Positions 23,949 to 36,306 of a DNA stretch of 64,000 bases are shown in pieces (the first letter of the stretch is position 1; every line of letters starts with the position of its first letter). The notes under the pieces are model-generated. The model ran no database searches. It saw nothing but the letters and a program-made list of their open reading frames with translations, and was not told where the DNA came from. Source of the stretch: Lytechinus variegatus (taxonomy: Eukaryota > Echinodermata > Echinoidea > Temnopleuroida > Toxopneustidae); the NCBI RefSeq assembly GCF_018143015.1, contig NC_054740.1:74235856-74299855 (forward strand), in the 5' to 3' direction. A program made the translations under genes and the position numbers.

Positions 23949-24914
23949 CTTGTATCATGTTTTTCGATTCTCAGTAGGGCACCCTGTTTGATTAAGCGGT
24001 ATATATAATCAAGTAAATATCACTCCTTAATTGGCAAATGATTGGTATAACAAAATTGCATTGTTTGTAAACTCCACGCATTTGTTTTTTATTGTTATAA
24101 ATTTGTTTGTTTGGTGTTTGCTTTTTTATATAGTTGAAATTACTCTCTGCGTTTCTGGGGGTGGGATAATTAATGTAGTATGAAAAAACATATTCTCAAA
24201 GTGTGGAGAGCCAATCAGAAAATATCACTTTGATGACGTCATCGGTCTTTGGAAATTTTTTATGGAATACTCCGTGAATACTGTCATGACTGTGGGTGAG
24301 AGTAACGAAACCGAATTTGACGGCAAATATGAGTGAGTAATGTGTTAGCGGACTTTGATCCATTCTGACTCGCTGTGCGCCGGAAGAAGGAATCAGAGGG
24401 GCCTGCATGCCCCCCCCCCCCCAAAAAAAAAAAGATAGGGGGCGAGTTTTTGCCTTCGTGTACCCCTTAAAGTAAGAAGATTCTTTAATAACGATAAAAT
24501 AAAGAAAAGAAGGGCGATTTTTTTTCTAAAAATGATCAATTCAATAATATTGAAAAATCATGTAAGAAATTCTCGCCTCTTATTTAGTGCAGGTGATAGC
24601 AACGACTCTAGGAAGCGGGAAGCTGGGAATTTTCCTATATATGGGGGTGCTGCGCGTATTGTTTTCCTAAGGTATCCTTAGGCTTGTCAAATTTCTCGGG
24701 CAAAAATGCCGACCTCTTCATTTCGAAGTAAAACCTTTTTATTTTATTCTTATTTTTTGCTTTCCAAATTGACATCAGCACCCACACTAAAAAAAATCGT
24801 TCCCAGGGCCCTGCTGATAGCATCGATCGCGTCCTTCGATGAGTATGTCTGCAAGGTTTTCCTCGTGAATAAAACCTTTCAATCTCCTCTGAGTTTTCTC
24901 GCGACATACTCTGT

Positions 24915-25101
24915 AAAAAATGAAGTGCTAATTATTTAGCACTTACAGTGTTTGTATAGTGACTGCACTATTCCTACTATACTGTCTACGAGTGCTGATC
25001 TGATTTTCTAGTTTAAATTTGAACTAGAAAATTAGCACTCGTATAGTGCAGTCACTATACAAGCATTGTAAGTGCTAAAATAGCACTTCATTTTTTACAG
25101 T
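24915..25101. mobile_element. Palindromic MITE, near-perfect inverted repeat
   Basis: CTGTAAAAAATGAAGTGCTA at the left is matched by tagcacttcattttttacag at the right. The two halves pair almost completely through ttagcactta, gtatagtgactgcactat and aactagaaaat. It lacks coding capacity. The termini resemble those of MITE family B. Confidence 0.7.
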
Positions 25102-28044
25102 GGAAATAGTTTCCATCACTCGAACAGAGCGATTGACCAACTAAATCGGCGGGGATCCTCAGGTGGGCAAGGAGCATAGTGCACCCCCCCCCCCCTGGGC
25201 AGCCTGAGTAAAAAAATGAACTTTTTATCAATCAGAACTAGCATTGCCCCTAAATTCTTCCTTTTTTATGAAAAATCTTTTAATAAGTAGTCATTCAGGA
25301 CAACATAATTAATTAACCTCAATATATACAATCGGGAGCAATGTTATAATTTTTTTCATGATGGAAAATGTACAAGTGTTCACAGCATTTTTACGAGCTG
25401 AAATACTTGAGGTTTGTGTGAAGTTATATTTAAGTGAATTAAATGATGATTTCCAAACACTTTTTAAACAATGAGTGAATGAAAATTTGTGTAAATTATG
25501 GGCTAAAATGTTATAATGTTCTCATATGAAATAAATATCTACATGATATATGTCACGACTGTCACTTGTAATTCCACAAAATATTTTTTTCTAAAGAAAT
25601 GCGTTCTACTTTTCAAACCCATCTGCATTTCATGAAACCATATGGTTTGTCTTATTTTCCATATTTTATTTTTACAACTTGAAAAAGTAAGGAGTTTCAA
25701 TACTGTATAAAAAAATAGTGATCATCAAGGCAAGTCCAAATAGATGATCATGATGGTTGATATGCATTTTTTTTTTTACATCTTATAATAATTCCACATT
25801 AGCATGCAAGAGGAAGTAATCTTCCAGGCTAGGTTGAAATAATTATACAGTTTTCTTTTCATGCTCAATGAAAAGAAATTAACCTGCTCTGATCAGTGAA
25901 AATCACCAGTTTAGCTGAAGGGATTCACAAAAGAATAAGCCTACATGAAATCAATTAAAATGTTTAGAATCACCTATTTCATGTTCTATGGAGATAAACA
26001 AAGTACTTTTCAGTTCACTTTATGTTAAATCAATTAAATGAATTTAAATATGCCTACTATTTATGGTTTCTGAATCCAAATCCTGCAATTAAATGCATTA
26101 TATATTGTGTGTCGTACGGGACAACTTTTAATAGGACAACTATGAAGGGCAGTAATTAGATCCTTATGGGATAAATCGATCACCCATGAGTCAAAGAAAG
26201 AGAAACTGATTTTATGAAATTGCATCATCAAAAATAAAATTGTAGGAAAAACTTTTGCATTGTCATGTGTCGTACGGGACATTGCCAAAAATAGGTTTGG
26301 AAAAATCAGGGCTGCCCCTATTATGGATCATGAAAATGTTGTAGATATTATTTGGAACATTCAATGATATATTATTCTATTGACCTGCAATATTTTCAAT
26401 CTTCTCGTGCTTTGCAAATCATTGTTTCAGGCGGTGTTTGTACTTGACGTTTCAATTAGCAAAATTATTGAAAATTTAAAACCCCATTGTTCCCCCCAAT
26501 TAAAACTATATCTGTGTTCATTTTGGTTAAAACTCATAATTTTCATAAAATTTAGGTATCATAGTAAAATATTACACTACTTATGACTTATTGAAAGCAT
26601 GTTGAAATTTGTGATATTTTTGAAGTTCTAGTGCGGAATCGCCCTATTCATAAAAAATATGCCACTCTGCGCTGACCTATTTCAATACGCATGTTTCGCC
26701 TGACCATACAAACCTTGAAATGAGATTATGAGAAAGACATAAAACTGATCTCAATAGTGTAGTTCATTGCAAATATTGTTCTATTATAATCGCATATCTT
26801 TTTAAAAACAGGAAAAAAGGGAATGTGATTTGGCTTACCTCAGTTTTGCAACGTGACATATATCGGCACTGACGATACTGTTGATGAATAACAGGGGAAT
26901 AATATTTAAAAAGACCAGTAAATCCGTGCACTGTAGCTCAAAAAAGATGGTATTCACAGCATGAACCTATTGATGTTGTGGCTGAACAAACTTGATTTAC
27001 AATGGGTTCATTTTCCCGGTCCTTTTCAACGCTCACAGGTCTGACAGCCTCTCCAGGCAATTTCATGTCAAGCAAGCAACTGTGATTTGCATAATAAATG
27101 GCAGTGTGAATTGTATGTCACGGAATACCCATTAAGTAATTAGTTCTTTGAATTTCACTCTGCCGAGTACGTGCCACGTCGTAGGAACTCTTCCATTTAT
27201 CTCAATCAGTGATTAATAGCATAATACATGGTTGCTCAACTAAAGCGTGTGGAATATAATCGGAATATAACGAAAGTTTATAGTGTGAAGTAAAATAATT
27301 GGGAATATACGTTCCCACTTTTTTACAACTCGATTATTAGATTTAATGTAGGTGGCTGCATTGGCGGAAATCCCAGGGGACAGGGGACGTGTTCCCCTAC
27401 TCAAATTAGTAGGGGGACTGCAAAATATCAAATGTCCCCCTACTAGCTATTTGTGCGGGTCTTTTATGATGGTAAGAAATACATCATTCAAAATCGAAAT
27501 AAAACATTTTAGGACGAGATGACCTTACTTTTTGGATGATACTTTTTTTTTTTGCTTGTCATTTTTTTTCGTAGAAATGACCTCAAATTTTCGGGTTATA
27601 TCCTTTTTGTTTTTGCTTTGTCAAATTTTGCAGCCCCTTGCCCCCCCCCCCCCTACCTTTTGGGAGGGATTTTCGCCCCTGGGTGGCCCGCGATGCGGTA
27701 ACTTTTTTGAAAGTGCAGAGGTTAGGGGACTATGAAAGAACAGTGTGTTGATGAGGAGGGGGCTTATGAGAAAAATCACACAACCCTCTACGTTTAATCA
27801 AAGTGGAAGTGCTGACGCCCCTCCTCCTGTACCATAATGTAGACGGGATTTTTTCTGACCTGCGCAAAGTAAACAAATACACTTGAGTTTGAAAAAAAAA
27901 TATATAGGCCTGTTGACAGAGATATACGGGGGTCGCAAAGGGGGAGGGATGGGGCGATCGACCGCCTCCCTCTGATCTCTGAAGTAATGAAATATGAGGA
28001 TATGAGGGGGGGGTGAAGAAAATCGAACAAAAATGAGAGGTCTC
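25102..28044. other. Long gene-free AT-rich stretch
   Basis: No gene is recognised. The word tgtcgtacgggaca occurs twice (about 26109 and 26268) in direct orientation. A repeat-derived segment at 27370-27690 with C runs is related to 49505-49790. The remainder is low-complexity AT-rich DNA with only short frames. Confidence 0.4.
27370..27690. repeat. Dispersed repeat C, copy 1
   Basis: Shares with 49505-49790 the ordered words gggacgtgt, tccccctac, atcaaatgtcc, the poly-A and atgacctt segments, and a tttgtcaaattt module near the end. Confidence 0.55.
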
Positions 28045-28048
28045 TTAA

Positions 28049-28416
28049 AGGGACGGTCAAGACTGGAGATATTTATATCTCAATACATGACGTAAAGTTC
28101 ACAAAACAAAATACTGATAAAAATCGGATAACAAATAACGAAGCTATTGAATTTAAAGATTTGCTTTTTTCCGGTGAAGTTCAGTTCTAGGCATGTTTTT
28201 ATCAATATATATTAGGTAGGCTGATGATGTCATAGCCCCACTTGTTCTTTTGTATTTTATTTTTATATGAAATTTCACAAATTAAATATTGATCAAATTT
28301 TAAAATTCAATAACTTCGTTATTTGTTATCATATTCTGATGAAGTTTTCAGCATTTTGCTTTGTGAATTTTACTCTATTTATTTAGACGTGAATATTTTC
28401 AGCCCGGACCATCCCT
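28049..28416. mobile_element. MITE with TTAA flanks, family D copy 1
   Basis: TTAA lies on both sides (28045-28048, 28417-28420), and the ends AGGGACGGTC and GACCATCCCT are nearly inverted. The arms continue as a long imperfect inverted repeat (ggataacaaataacgaagc against gttatttgttatc). TTAA is the piggyBac-type target, but no transposase is present, so the family is inference. Confidence 0.65.
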
Positions 28417-28439
28417 TTAAATACGGTGACGCTGCATTT

Positions 28440-28790
28440 GCTCCTGCGGCAAGTGCTCTGGGATTTTTTTTTCGTCTAAGATGTTGGATTAAGGTTGGGT
28501 TGCAATAGTGTTAATCCTAAACGGATATAGGACGTTAAATGGAGGCCCCGTGTAGAGGAGAGTCACCATCTTTGCACGTTAAGAACCCACTGCACTATTC
28601 GTATAAGAGTAGGGGGAAACCCCGGTGTAGTGGTCCACCTGCATTCCCCCAATCAGTTATATCGGGAGGAGAGACCTGCGGGTCATAGTGATTCAGTTCG
28701 CTTTTCGCCTCCCTGGCACAGGTGACGCCAAACAAAATAATAGTATTAATAATAAACCTAGGCGTGGTTGAAGTTAGTCATTCGATTAGA
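28440..28790 (+). repeat. SINE-like or other retroposon-derived repeat
   Basis: Contains aggacgttaaatggaggccc and tttgcacgttaagaaccca, words that resemble a conserved central domain seen in some animal SINEs (from memory, not checked). It ends in an A/T-rich tail aataatagtattaataataa. No tRNA head is recognisable. Confidence 0.4.
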
Positions 28791-29309
28791 TGTGGAATTT
28801 AGAGCGGAGCAATTGTCGCCGGAGCAAATGTCATGGAACCCTTAAATACCCATAATCAATTGGGACAATTTGACGTCACAAAAGATCGTCGTAAAGGTCA
28901 CAAACCCCCTCCCCCCCCCCCGGCCCCTCCTATCGAATATCCAGGAGCCTCCCGTGATCACTATAGAAAACAGTGTTTATAATATCCGCCGGTTGGCTTC
29001 ATCGACAACCATTGATCATGTTGGTGTATTACGCGTAGGCCTGCCCTTTCACCCCCCCCCCCCCCCTCCCCGATCGAGGCCCAAGTTTCGATTTAAATGT
29101 AAGGCTGATATCCCTCCTTCACCTCCGGCCACACTCGTCAAGATGAAGTTAGTAGGTATAGGGTATATATGTCCACATCAGGGGTGATATCATAGAACAA
29201 GACAAAATGCTATACATTTTTGCTGGTAAACGCCAAGCTGGTATATAACCAATTATACCTATGAAACATTTTACGTCTAGGTTAATCAGTCATAGTGGCT
29301 GACGTTATA
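28791..29309. other. Gene-free stretch with C tracts
   Basis: Two runs of C (about 28908-28921, 29051-29067) sit in otherwise unremarkable sequence. Frames here are rich in Pro because of the C tracts and are not supported as genes. Confidence 0.4.
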
Positions 29310-29435
29310 GACGACAGATATCCCTCTCGGGCCTTTTTATCAAAGTGGAGACAATGGCAGAGTTGGGATTCGAACTCACAACCTTGCGATTATGAGTCCA
29401 ATGCTCTAACCACTGGACCACACGACCCAGTGGCA
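29310..29435 (-). repeat. tRNA-derived SINE head (tRNA-Met-like, degenerate)
   Basis: On the minus strand a box A-like tggtccagtggttagagca and a box B-like gagttcgaatccc are spaced as in a tRNA, with cat at the anticodon position. The acceptor halves do not pair well and the anticodon stem has a mismatch, so a functional tRNA gene is unlikely. Confidence 0.6.
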
Positions 29436-30320
29436 TATTTTTCTTTCTTCTTAAAATTTCTTTGTTTTAGTGGGTTTTTCCCACTAGGTCGACTGAAAAG
29501 ATAGGGGAGGCGGTCTCCCTAATCCCCCCCCCCCAAAAAAAAAAAAACCGTTGCTCCAATTCAGGTCTTATAGTGCACGATATTCCTTGAAATGCTAAAA
29601 TTGCCCTATTTGTTAATATTTGAAAGCGCGATGAATGATACATGCAGTACAGAACCACGAATACCACTTAGTAAATAGAACTAATCCCCAAAATAATGGT
29701 CAAAATTTTGGTAGATTCTGTCGAATGATTTGCTAATTTTGACAAAATTTTAGGGAGATGGGGGATATACTTCCATTAGTTCAGGTGGAGGTAGGCCTAC
29801 ATGCAGTATATGAACAAGCCCGGTCAATAAATTACGGGAGAATAAGAAAATAAGACTGGTAAATATGACAAGAAGATAATAATGTACAGGCCTATATGTA
29901 TTACGACCATCGGGTTTTTTTCCTCGTAAATATCTTATGTGTATGGTTATCGAATGAAACAATTCCTTTCGAAAACTGTTAGACACAAAAAGATGGAGAA
30001 AGTAAAAAGTTCCAGGTTCCTGTAACACAAATCAATAGCAACCAACGGAGGACGTTTTTCTACGATTGATTGATTTGACTATACAATTAGTCGTGAAAAT
30101 CAAGCACACCACCATTCGCTAACCATTGATATGGTGCAATGGATGAAATAAAATATACATCTTCCAAAATAATATTGAACCCCCATGCAACTTAGCGCAT
30201 ATAAACGTGTCTCGTTTATTTTACCACTCTTTTGAGTGTCACTCATTTTTTTAATAATCCTTTATTCAGGCTTAAATGTGAAATAAGTGGAGAAGGTACA
30301 AAAGAAATGAGAATTAACTC
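29436..30320. other. Gene-free stretch
   Basis: Includes a C/A homopolymer tract at 29524-29548. Nothing further is recognised. Confidence 0.4.
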
Positions 30321-30570
30321 TACACAATAAAAAAAATATTGGGTAACTTAAATTCTAACCAGCACGGGGTAATTATGTGTCCAGCCAATTTGGGAGAGTA
30401 TTTTATCCAATGTGGAAAGCGTAATTATCCAGCATTTTCAAAAAAAAATAAGCAGCAATTACTTTAGAATGGGCAAATTTTTCATCACACTGGATAAATA
30501 AAAATGCCAAATGTTTATTGGACACATAACTACTCTCACGGGGGCATTTTTACTCATTTTTTAGAGTGTA
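30321..30570. mobile_element. MITE family B, copy 2
   Basis: The left end TACACAATAAAAAAAAT and right end ATTTTTTAGAGTGTA are imperfect inverted repeats. Internal words match 19853-20075. TA at both edges could be a target duplication, but it is too short to be sure. Confidence 0.65.
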
Positions 30571-33039
30571 TAAGAGGGTATAAAAGGGGCCGAAAAGTGA
30601 AAACCAACAAGGGTCCTTAATGGCTCATTTCAGTATATTAAAAAATTTCAGCTCGCGTTTCGCGCTCACTTTTCTGCATGATCTAGTACTTATGACTTAT
30701 ACGAAGTACGTATCCAGTGAGTCCTGTGAAAATAAAACTGACAAGTGCTAAAACTCTAGAAGTAGCCACTTAACTCCCTCGTGCAAGTCGTGGGGAACAT
30801 TACTTGTGTCAGTCATCCCGGCATCCCCCATCCGTGAATACTGACCGATACCCATTTATGTGAATAAATATAAGAACCCAATGCATTATTATCTTTTATT
30901 TAGGTCGAGAAGCCTGCCAGCTTAGATGGGGTATTAGGCAGCTTTTGTGCATAATGAAATATATATTAAAGCAATAATACAAATACCATGCATGGAGCTG
31001 TTGAAGCCATGCGTGGTCTACGATCCTGATGGACCCAGGAGGGGCTTCTGCATTGAATTTTCGTATGAAAAAGCGTCGTTTCATCACACCCATCCCTACC
31101 TCGACGAACCAAGAATCTTGCTAAATCACCGTCATACATGCAGTGTAACAATTCAAAAAGACATATTTCTACTTCTTAATTCAAATTTCATTGCAATGAA
31201 GATACAATTCTCAAATGATTTTTTTTTTCTCAGTTGAATACTAAATTGTAATACCTCCCCAAAAACACAATAAGCTGCAGGCACAGACCCTGATTGAAAC
31301 TCTGATCAACGAGTGTATCTCCACGCAAAGATAGCGCATACACGAACTTGCTGGAGCCTTCGGTAGCCAAGGCATAAGTATAGGCTGCACATTCAGACCC
31401 TTAGCCCGAGTGAAGGGTTTGCACAGCAGACTAGCACACAAATACCATTTCCTCCACATTGGGAGCATCGGGAAGCAGTAAAATTTGTTTCGGGGACTTT
31501 ATGATATTCTATTGGCATCCTGCCTACGTCACGCACTGGACTATACACTGTGCACGTACAAGCGTAGGCCTACGGATGGGGAGAGGCTTGGGAGACCCCG
31601 CCCCCTTCCCCAAAAAAAGCTTCCACGACTGATAAAAAAGGGAAAAGGAAAATAATAGATGGAAAATAGTTAAAATATGATTTTTCTTTGTTAAACTCTG
31701 TCAATAAAATTTTCATTAATTCCTCCTTTGCGACTATTACTAAATTCTGCCCCCCCCCCCTTTGTTTTCTTGGGGTTGGGGTATTCATTACGCAACTGAT
31801 TTTGCATGTACAAAATGTACGAGAAACACTTTTCTGCTACTCTTTGAATATGAAAGACAGAAACAAATTGTTTTCGAAATTTATTTATTTTGGGCCTTGA
31901 CCATGTTGCATGTTGACTACGCGTTGAAATTTTGGCAACTACCATGGTAACATGGCTCAGCAGCCAATCAAAATCAAGTTTACCCTGGTAGTTACCATAA
32001 TTGCAAAGTCTTTATAAACCGGGCCCCGCTGATTGATCTTGTACTAGACGATGTACCTTGGACAAAGCCTTTATATTCTTTTGTTAATACTTTGAAATGA
32101 AAAGAGGCCTAACTTCGTCTCGAATGGTCAGTAAGAATCAATGAGGCAGCTCATAATAGTGTGTATATAGTGACAACATTTATAGTCCAATCTCACTCTG
32201 AACATCAGATCATTCAGCGGAGAAATGTGTAGGCCTATAGTCGTCTGACGCACCAATGACTATCGTCGTGCTCAAAATAATGTTGTAGGCCTATTAAACG
32301 CATAGTTCGGTTACATCTTGAGGGAGCACGCCGGAGAAAAGTGCTCCGTTTGGGTTTAATTTTTCTTCAAAAATAGCTTGAAATCAAACGTGTTATTTGA
32401 TGACGTAACTTCAAAATCAATACAGAACGAGCATTTTAACAAGTCTTCGAATAACACCTTGACGTCTTAACACAGGTAATTATTCGATAGCAGATTAACC
32501 TTCTGAATTCCCGTCAATATTTTAAATTTTGTATGTTACGATATGATCTCATTCTATGTTACAATTTGAACATTTTCAGCTGCAAACAGTTTATCCGTGG
32601 AGTTGTTTATGGTTTACCGGCTTACTGAGCCGTCTGAGTGCAGGCAGTCTGCTCTAGTATTATCTTTAATTGATTTTAATTCATTTACATTTATCATAAT
32701 TCGCATCGGGGGATTCAACAGTAAGTAGGCCTAAATGAGACATTAATTTTGACATAACCATTCGTATGTAAGAGATGTATTGGTTAGCGAGATGAAGTAT
32801 TATCATCAAACCTTCACCAATATTTCACTTAATTTTTCTGTTCATTTTTTAAATAAACAACTGATTGTCTAAGGCGTCTTAATGCAAATATTGTGTACCA
32901 GCAAGGCAAGTTAACACTTGATGATGACTGTAATGTCGATGATGATATCAGAGAGTTTTTGCTCCAAGATTTACATCTTCCAGGTTTTAAAATTGATCAT
33001 GTAGATATAATACTTTGAAACTTTTGGGATGGTATTTTT
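30571..33039. other. Gene-free stretch with repeat fragments
   Basis: Includes a terminal fragment at about 30806-30861 related to the right end of the 39933-41309 element (tgtgtcagtcatcc, then taccca). A MITE-like remnant at about 31958-32027 carries ggcaactaccatggtaac and its near complement ctggtagttaccat. Overlapping frames at 30947-31237 on both strands have no recognisable product. Confidence 0.4.
33031..33039. repeat. Target site duplication, left copy (GGTATTTTT)
   Basis: The same nine bases follow the element at 34771-34779. Confidence 0.65.
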
Positions 33040-34770
33040 GGTTACACTTCGTAATTCCGAACGTTCGTAATTCCGAAGGTTCTTTATTCCGAAGGTTCGT
33101 AATTCCGAAACACGTGAATTGCCTATACTTCGATGTTCGTTAATCCGAAAACGAAAAAGGGTTCGTTAATCCGAGCATTTGTGGCGTTATTCCGAAAACG
33201 AAATAAGGTTCGTTGTTCCGAAGGTTCGTTAATCCGAAAACGAAAAAGGGTTCGTTATTCCGAAGGTTCGTTAGTCCGAAAGCGAAATAAGGTTCGTTAT
33301 TCCGAAGGTTCGTTAGTCCGAAAACGAAATAAGGTTCGTTAATCCGAAAATTAAATGAGGTTCGTATTTCCGAAAATAAAATTAATTCATTTTGGTAACA
33401 ACAACGGTGCTGTTCTTGCAAGATAACAGGATATTATGCAATGATAACTAACAAAAAATGATATATGTGTGTTGTGGCCAAAGCATGTATTGATTTAAGT
33501 GCACTTATATGCCAAAAAGGGAATTTTGGTGCAAACGGATATTTTCACCAATATCATCTGTGTAAAGAAGTTTTGTGTTTTGTAGTAATTAAGTTGAGCA
33601 AAGTTTTTTTTATTGATTTCTGTTGATAACATATATATTTAGGTTTTATTTTTCGCGAGAAAGCGTAGCAAGTAAGCGGTTTGGAAAAAAATTCAAATCT
33701 GAAGTTGTAAAACTCGCTTTTTGGTCAATTATGGACTTAATTACTGTTAAAAGGGCATTATTGAGATGTTGCGAGCGAATCACGAGCTCAAACTTTTGAA
33801 ATTTCATGTACGCCTAATAAGACATAATAATAATAATAACATTGGTATTATTTACCAAGGCATTGTTTTTATTCTTATTACTAGCAGAAGCTCTTATTAA
33901 AAATGACATCCCCTCCCATTTTCAACGAAAACTATAGCTCCGCTTCGTGCTTGCATTATTTAACAAGGGCTTATGATATTATTATATATTTACTTTATTT
34001 TATAATAATTATTGGCTATTAGGAATTTCCTTTCAAAGAAAGAAAGAAACAAACAAACAAATCAACTTTAAAGCTGCCGATCCGGGAAATTATGGGTGAA
34101 AAAATTCCCCCCCCCCCATTGTTGAAAGTAAGATCCGCCGGTGGTAGCAGGGGGCACTTGTACCCCTAAAAAAATAACGGGGAAATGCTATTTTTCCAAA
34201 ATGGAAAATTCCTTTTTTTCAAAGCAAATACTTTATTTAGAGTATACATTTTAGATTAATTTTCAGGAGAAGCTCTTATTAAAAATGACATCCCCTTCAA
34301 TACAAATCCTATTATCTGGAGGTTACTCGCATGCGACCAACACACTTAATCCCCTAGCTGCATCTTTAAACCATTTGCTTGGGCAGCATTTGCTCAGATA
34401 AAATCGAAATTTAGCATATGTTCGATCCGGGCGCCTATTCTTAAATCAATACATGCTTTGGCCACAACACACAAATCGTTCGTTACTTTATCATTGCATA
34501 ATATCATATATTATCTTGCAAGAACAGCACCGTTCTTGTTACCAAAATGAATTAATTTCATTTTCGGAAATACGAACCTTATTTAATTTTCGGATCAACG
34601 AACCTTATTTTGTTTTCGGATTTACGAACCTTCGGAATTATACGAACCTCATTTCGTTTTCGGATTAACGAACCTTCGGAATTACGAACCTTATTTCGTT
34701 TTCGGATTAACGAACCTTCGGAATAACCGAACCTTCGGAATAACGAAGCTTCGGAATTACGAATGTATGC
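33040..34770. mobile_element. Foldback element of CGTAATTCCGAA family (1731 bp)
   Basis: The arms carry tandem variants of ttcgttattccgaagg and ttcgttaatccgaaaacg (33050-33375) and the inverted array at 34560-34765. Unique inverted segments follow on the inner side (ttgcaagataa.aggatat, tgttgtggccaaagcatgta, then gatttaa, at about 33395-33500 against 34440-34555). A 9-bp direct repeat GGTATTTTT flanks it. The spacer contains gcagaagctcttattaaaaa twice (33883, 34266). There is no transposase. A 9-bp duplication with long inverted repeats is typical of Mutator-like elements, which is inference here. Confidence 0.8.
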
Positions 34771-34998
34771 GGTATTTTTACACTATATAATAAGCCTAAT
34801 GTTTAGCCCATTTTCAAGAACCAAAATGTACTAGTACCATGCATGGATGGCTATATTCAAATCAAAATCGCTAAGCGTTCTATTTTCTTCCTCTCCTTGT
34901 TCTATTCCCCCCCCCCCCCTCTCTCTCTCTCTCCCTCTCGATCTTGATCACTCAGTTGACAACACCTCAAATCACGGGCTTGCAGCTATAGAGTAAGG
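34771..34998 (+). promoter_or_regulatory. Putative 5' flank and leader of the GPCR gene
   Basis: The 228 bases between the foldback end and the GPCR start codon hold a C run, a CT microsatellite (about 34919-34933) and ctatagagtaagg just before ATG. No TATA box or initiator can be assigned with confidence. Calling this the promoter is inference from position alone; an upstream noncoding exon is possible. Confidence 0.3.
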
Positions 34999-36306
34999 AT
35001 GCCCCCGAAAACCCGACTATTGGTCATGTTGGTGTTTGTCCTGTTGAAAGTCACAAAGTTTCTGCGTGTCGGAGCTCATCCCAACGAAACATTACAGAAC
35101 AATTCAACCTTGCATGACTTGGGTCAACATACTCCGCTATCATCTGATCTTGATCCCTTTCAAATTAATCAAACCGATACATTCAGCAAGGGATCTGAGG
35201 AATATCTACCAACGACGAGCGATGCGACGCAGTTGGTCACAAATGAAGGATGGGAATGGTGGACTTACGAAATGACAACGGATCCTACTAAGGGTCTGTT
35301 AACCAAATCTCAAGGAGTATGGAATGAAAACAGTGCGGGTAGCATGGGGTTTTCGTGGTACTCAATCAATTGGTCTTGGGTAATCATCCTACAGCTCCTC
35401 TCTGCAGTCGTTGGCATCATTGGTAATTTCCTGGTTATCATTGTTTTATTTAAGCGTCGTCAGCGGAGCAGATCAACGGATACCTTGATAACTGGCCTGG
35501 CATGCGCAGACTTCTTAACTTCGGTGTTCCTCGTACCTATCCCGATGCCAGCGTACATTCCGAAAAACTGGATAGGTGAGATCTATTGTAGAGTTATCAT
35601 CACACAAAGCTTACTTTGGGCATCCATAATGGCTTCAACATACCTGTTGATGTCTATATCTGTTGAAAGATATATCGCAGTTGTCTACCCTCTTCATTTT
35701 AAACGCTTGATCACTCGACGTCGTGTCTCAATTTTCATCGTCATCATTTGGTTCCTCTCTATCTTGTCTGGACTATTTGCTTTCATCGTTTACGGTGTAG
35801 ACGCCGAAACGAACCAGTGTGCCGAGCAATATACATTCGACAACGCACAAACTATAATTGCCTACTACTGGTTCTGCCTTCGTCTAGCTCTTCCTTGTCT
35901 TACCATGCTCGTTACCCAGGTTCTCATCGCTCGTAACCTCAGTCAACAGTTCCGCATCTTCAAAGACGTTAACAATGCTACAAACATGACGAAAGGAAGC
36001 CAAGCGCCATCATTTCACATCGTGGCAAGAAACCGCGTTTTGAAGCTGATGTTGATTGTCATCATAATCTACATCGTGTGCTGGACACCAAACCAGATTG
36101 CCTTTCTTGGTTACAACCTTGGATGGGTTCCGGAATCTTATCTGAACAGTACCCTTCATCGATTTCTTACCTTGCTTGGATTCTATAACTCTTGTGCTAA
36201 TCCAGTCATTTACACAGCAAGGTATCCTGAATTCAGGAATGCTCTCAAAGACATATTCACCTGCACTTCTGGCAAAAACGATCCTTTGTTTGAAAAGGTG
36301 TCGTAA
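34999..36306 (+). CDS. Class A (rhodopsin-like) GPCR, orphan, peptide-receptor-like
   Basis: An intronless frame of 435 residues encodes a seven-pass plasma-membrane receptor. Residues 5-26 are hydrophobic and fit a signal peptide. A long ectodomain (about 27-125) follows, with N-glycosylation sequons at N29, N35, N57 and N124. TM1 holds GIIGN (N143), TM2 LACAD (D171), TM3 ends in ERY (223-225), TM6 holds CWTP (361-364) and TM7 NPVIY (401-405). C197 and C274 can form the conserved extracellular disulfide. These residues establish class A. The ERYIAVVYPLHF stretch and CWTPNQ in TM6 resemble galanin/somatostatin/allatostatin-type receptors and invertebrate orphan expansions, so a peptide ligand is an inference. 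The receptor should signal through heterotrimeric G proteins. ATG follows agagtaagg. The C-terminal tail is short (about 30 residues) with cysteines at 421 and 423 that could be lipidated. Absence of introns is common in echinoderm GPCR expansions and can reflect ancient retroposition. Confidence 0.92.
   Translation: MPPKTRLLVMLVFVLLKVTKFLRVGAHPNETLQNNSTLHDLGQHTPLSSDLDPFQINQTDTFSKGSEEYLPTTSDATQLVTNEGWEWWTYEMTTDPTKGLLTKSQGVWNENSAGSMGFSWYSINWSWVIILQLLSAVVGIIGNFLVIIVLFKRRQRSRSTDTLITGLACADFLTSVFLVPIPMPAYIPKNWIGEIYCRVIITQSLLWASIMASTYLLMSISVERYIAVVYPLHFKRLITRRRVSIFIVIIWFLSILSGLFAFIVYGVDAETNQCAEQYTFDNAQTIIAYYWFCLRLALPCLTMLVTQVLIARNLSQQFRIFKDVNNATNMTKGSQAPSFHIVARNRVLKLMLIVIIIYIVCWTPNQIAFLGYNLGWVPESYLNSTLHRFLTLLGFYNSCANPVIYTARYPEFRNALKDIFTCTSGKNDPLFEKVS

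Noticed and set aside
29343-29430. Functional tRNA-Met gene on the minus strand
   Set aside because: Box A and box B are present but the acceptor stem does not pair well and the anticodon stem has a mismatch; it fits a SINE head better.
30896-31237. Overlapping frames on both strands as a coding exon
   Set aside because: No recognised domain and no supporting splice context; both strands are open equally.
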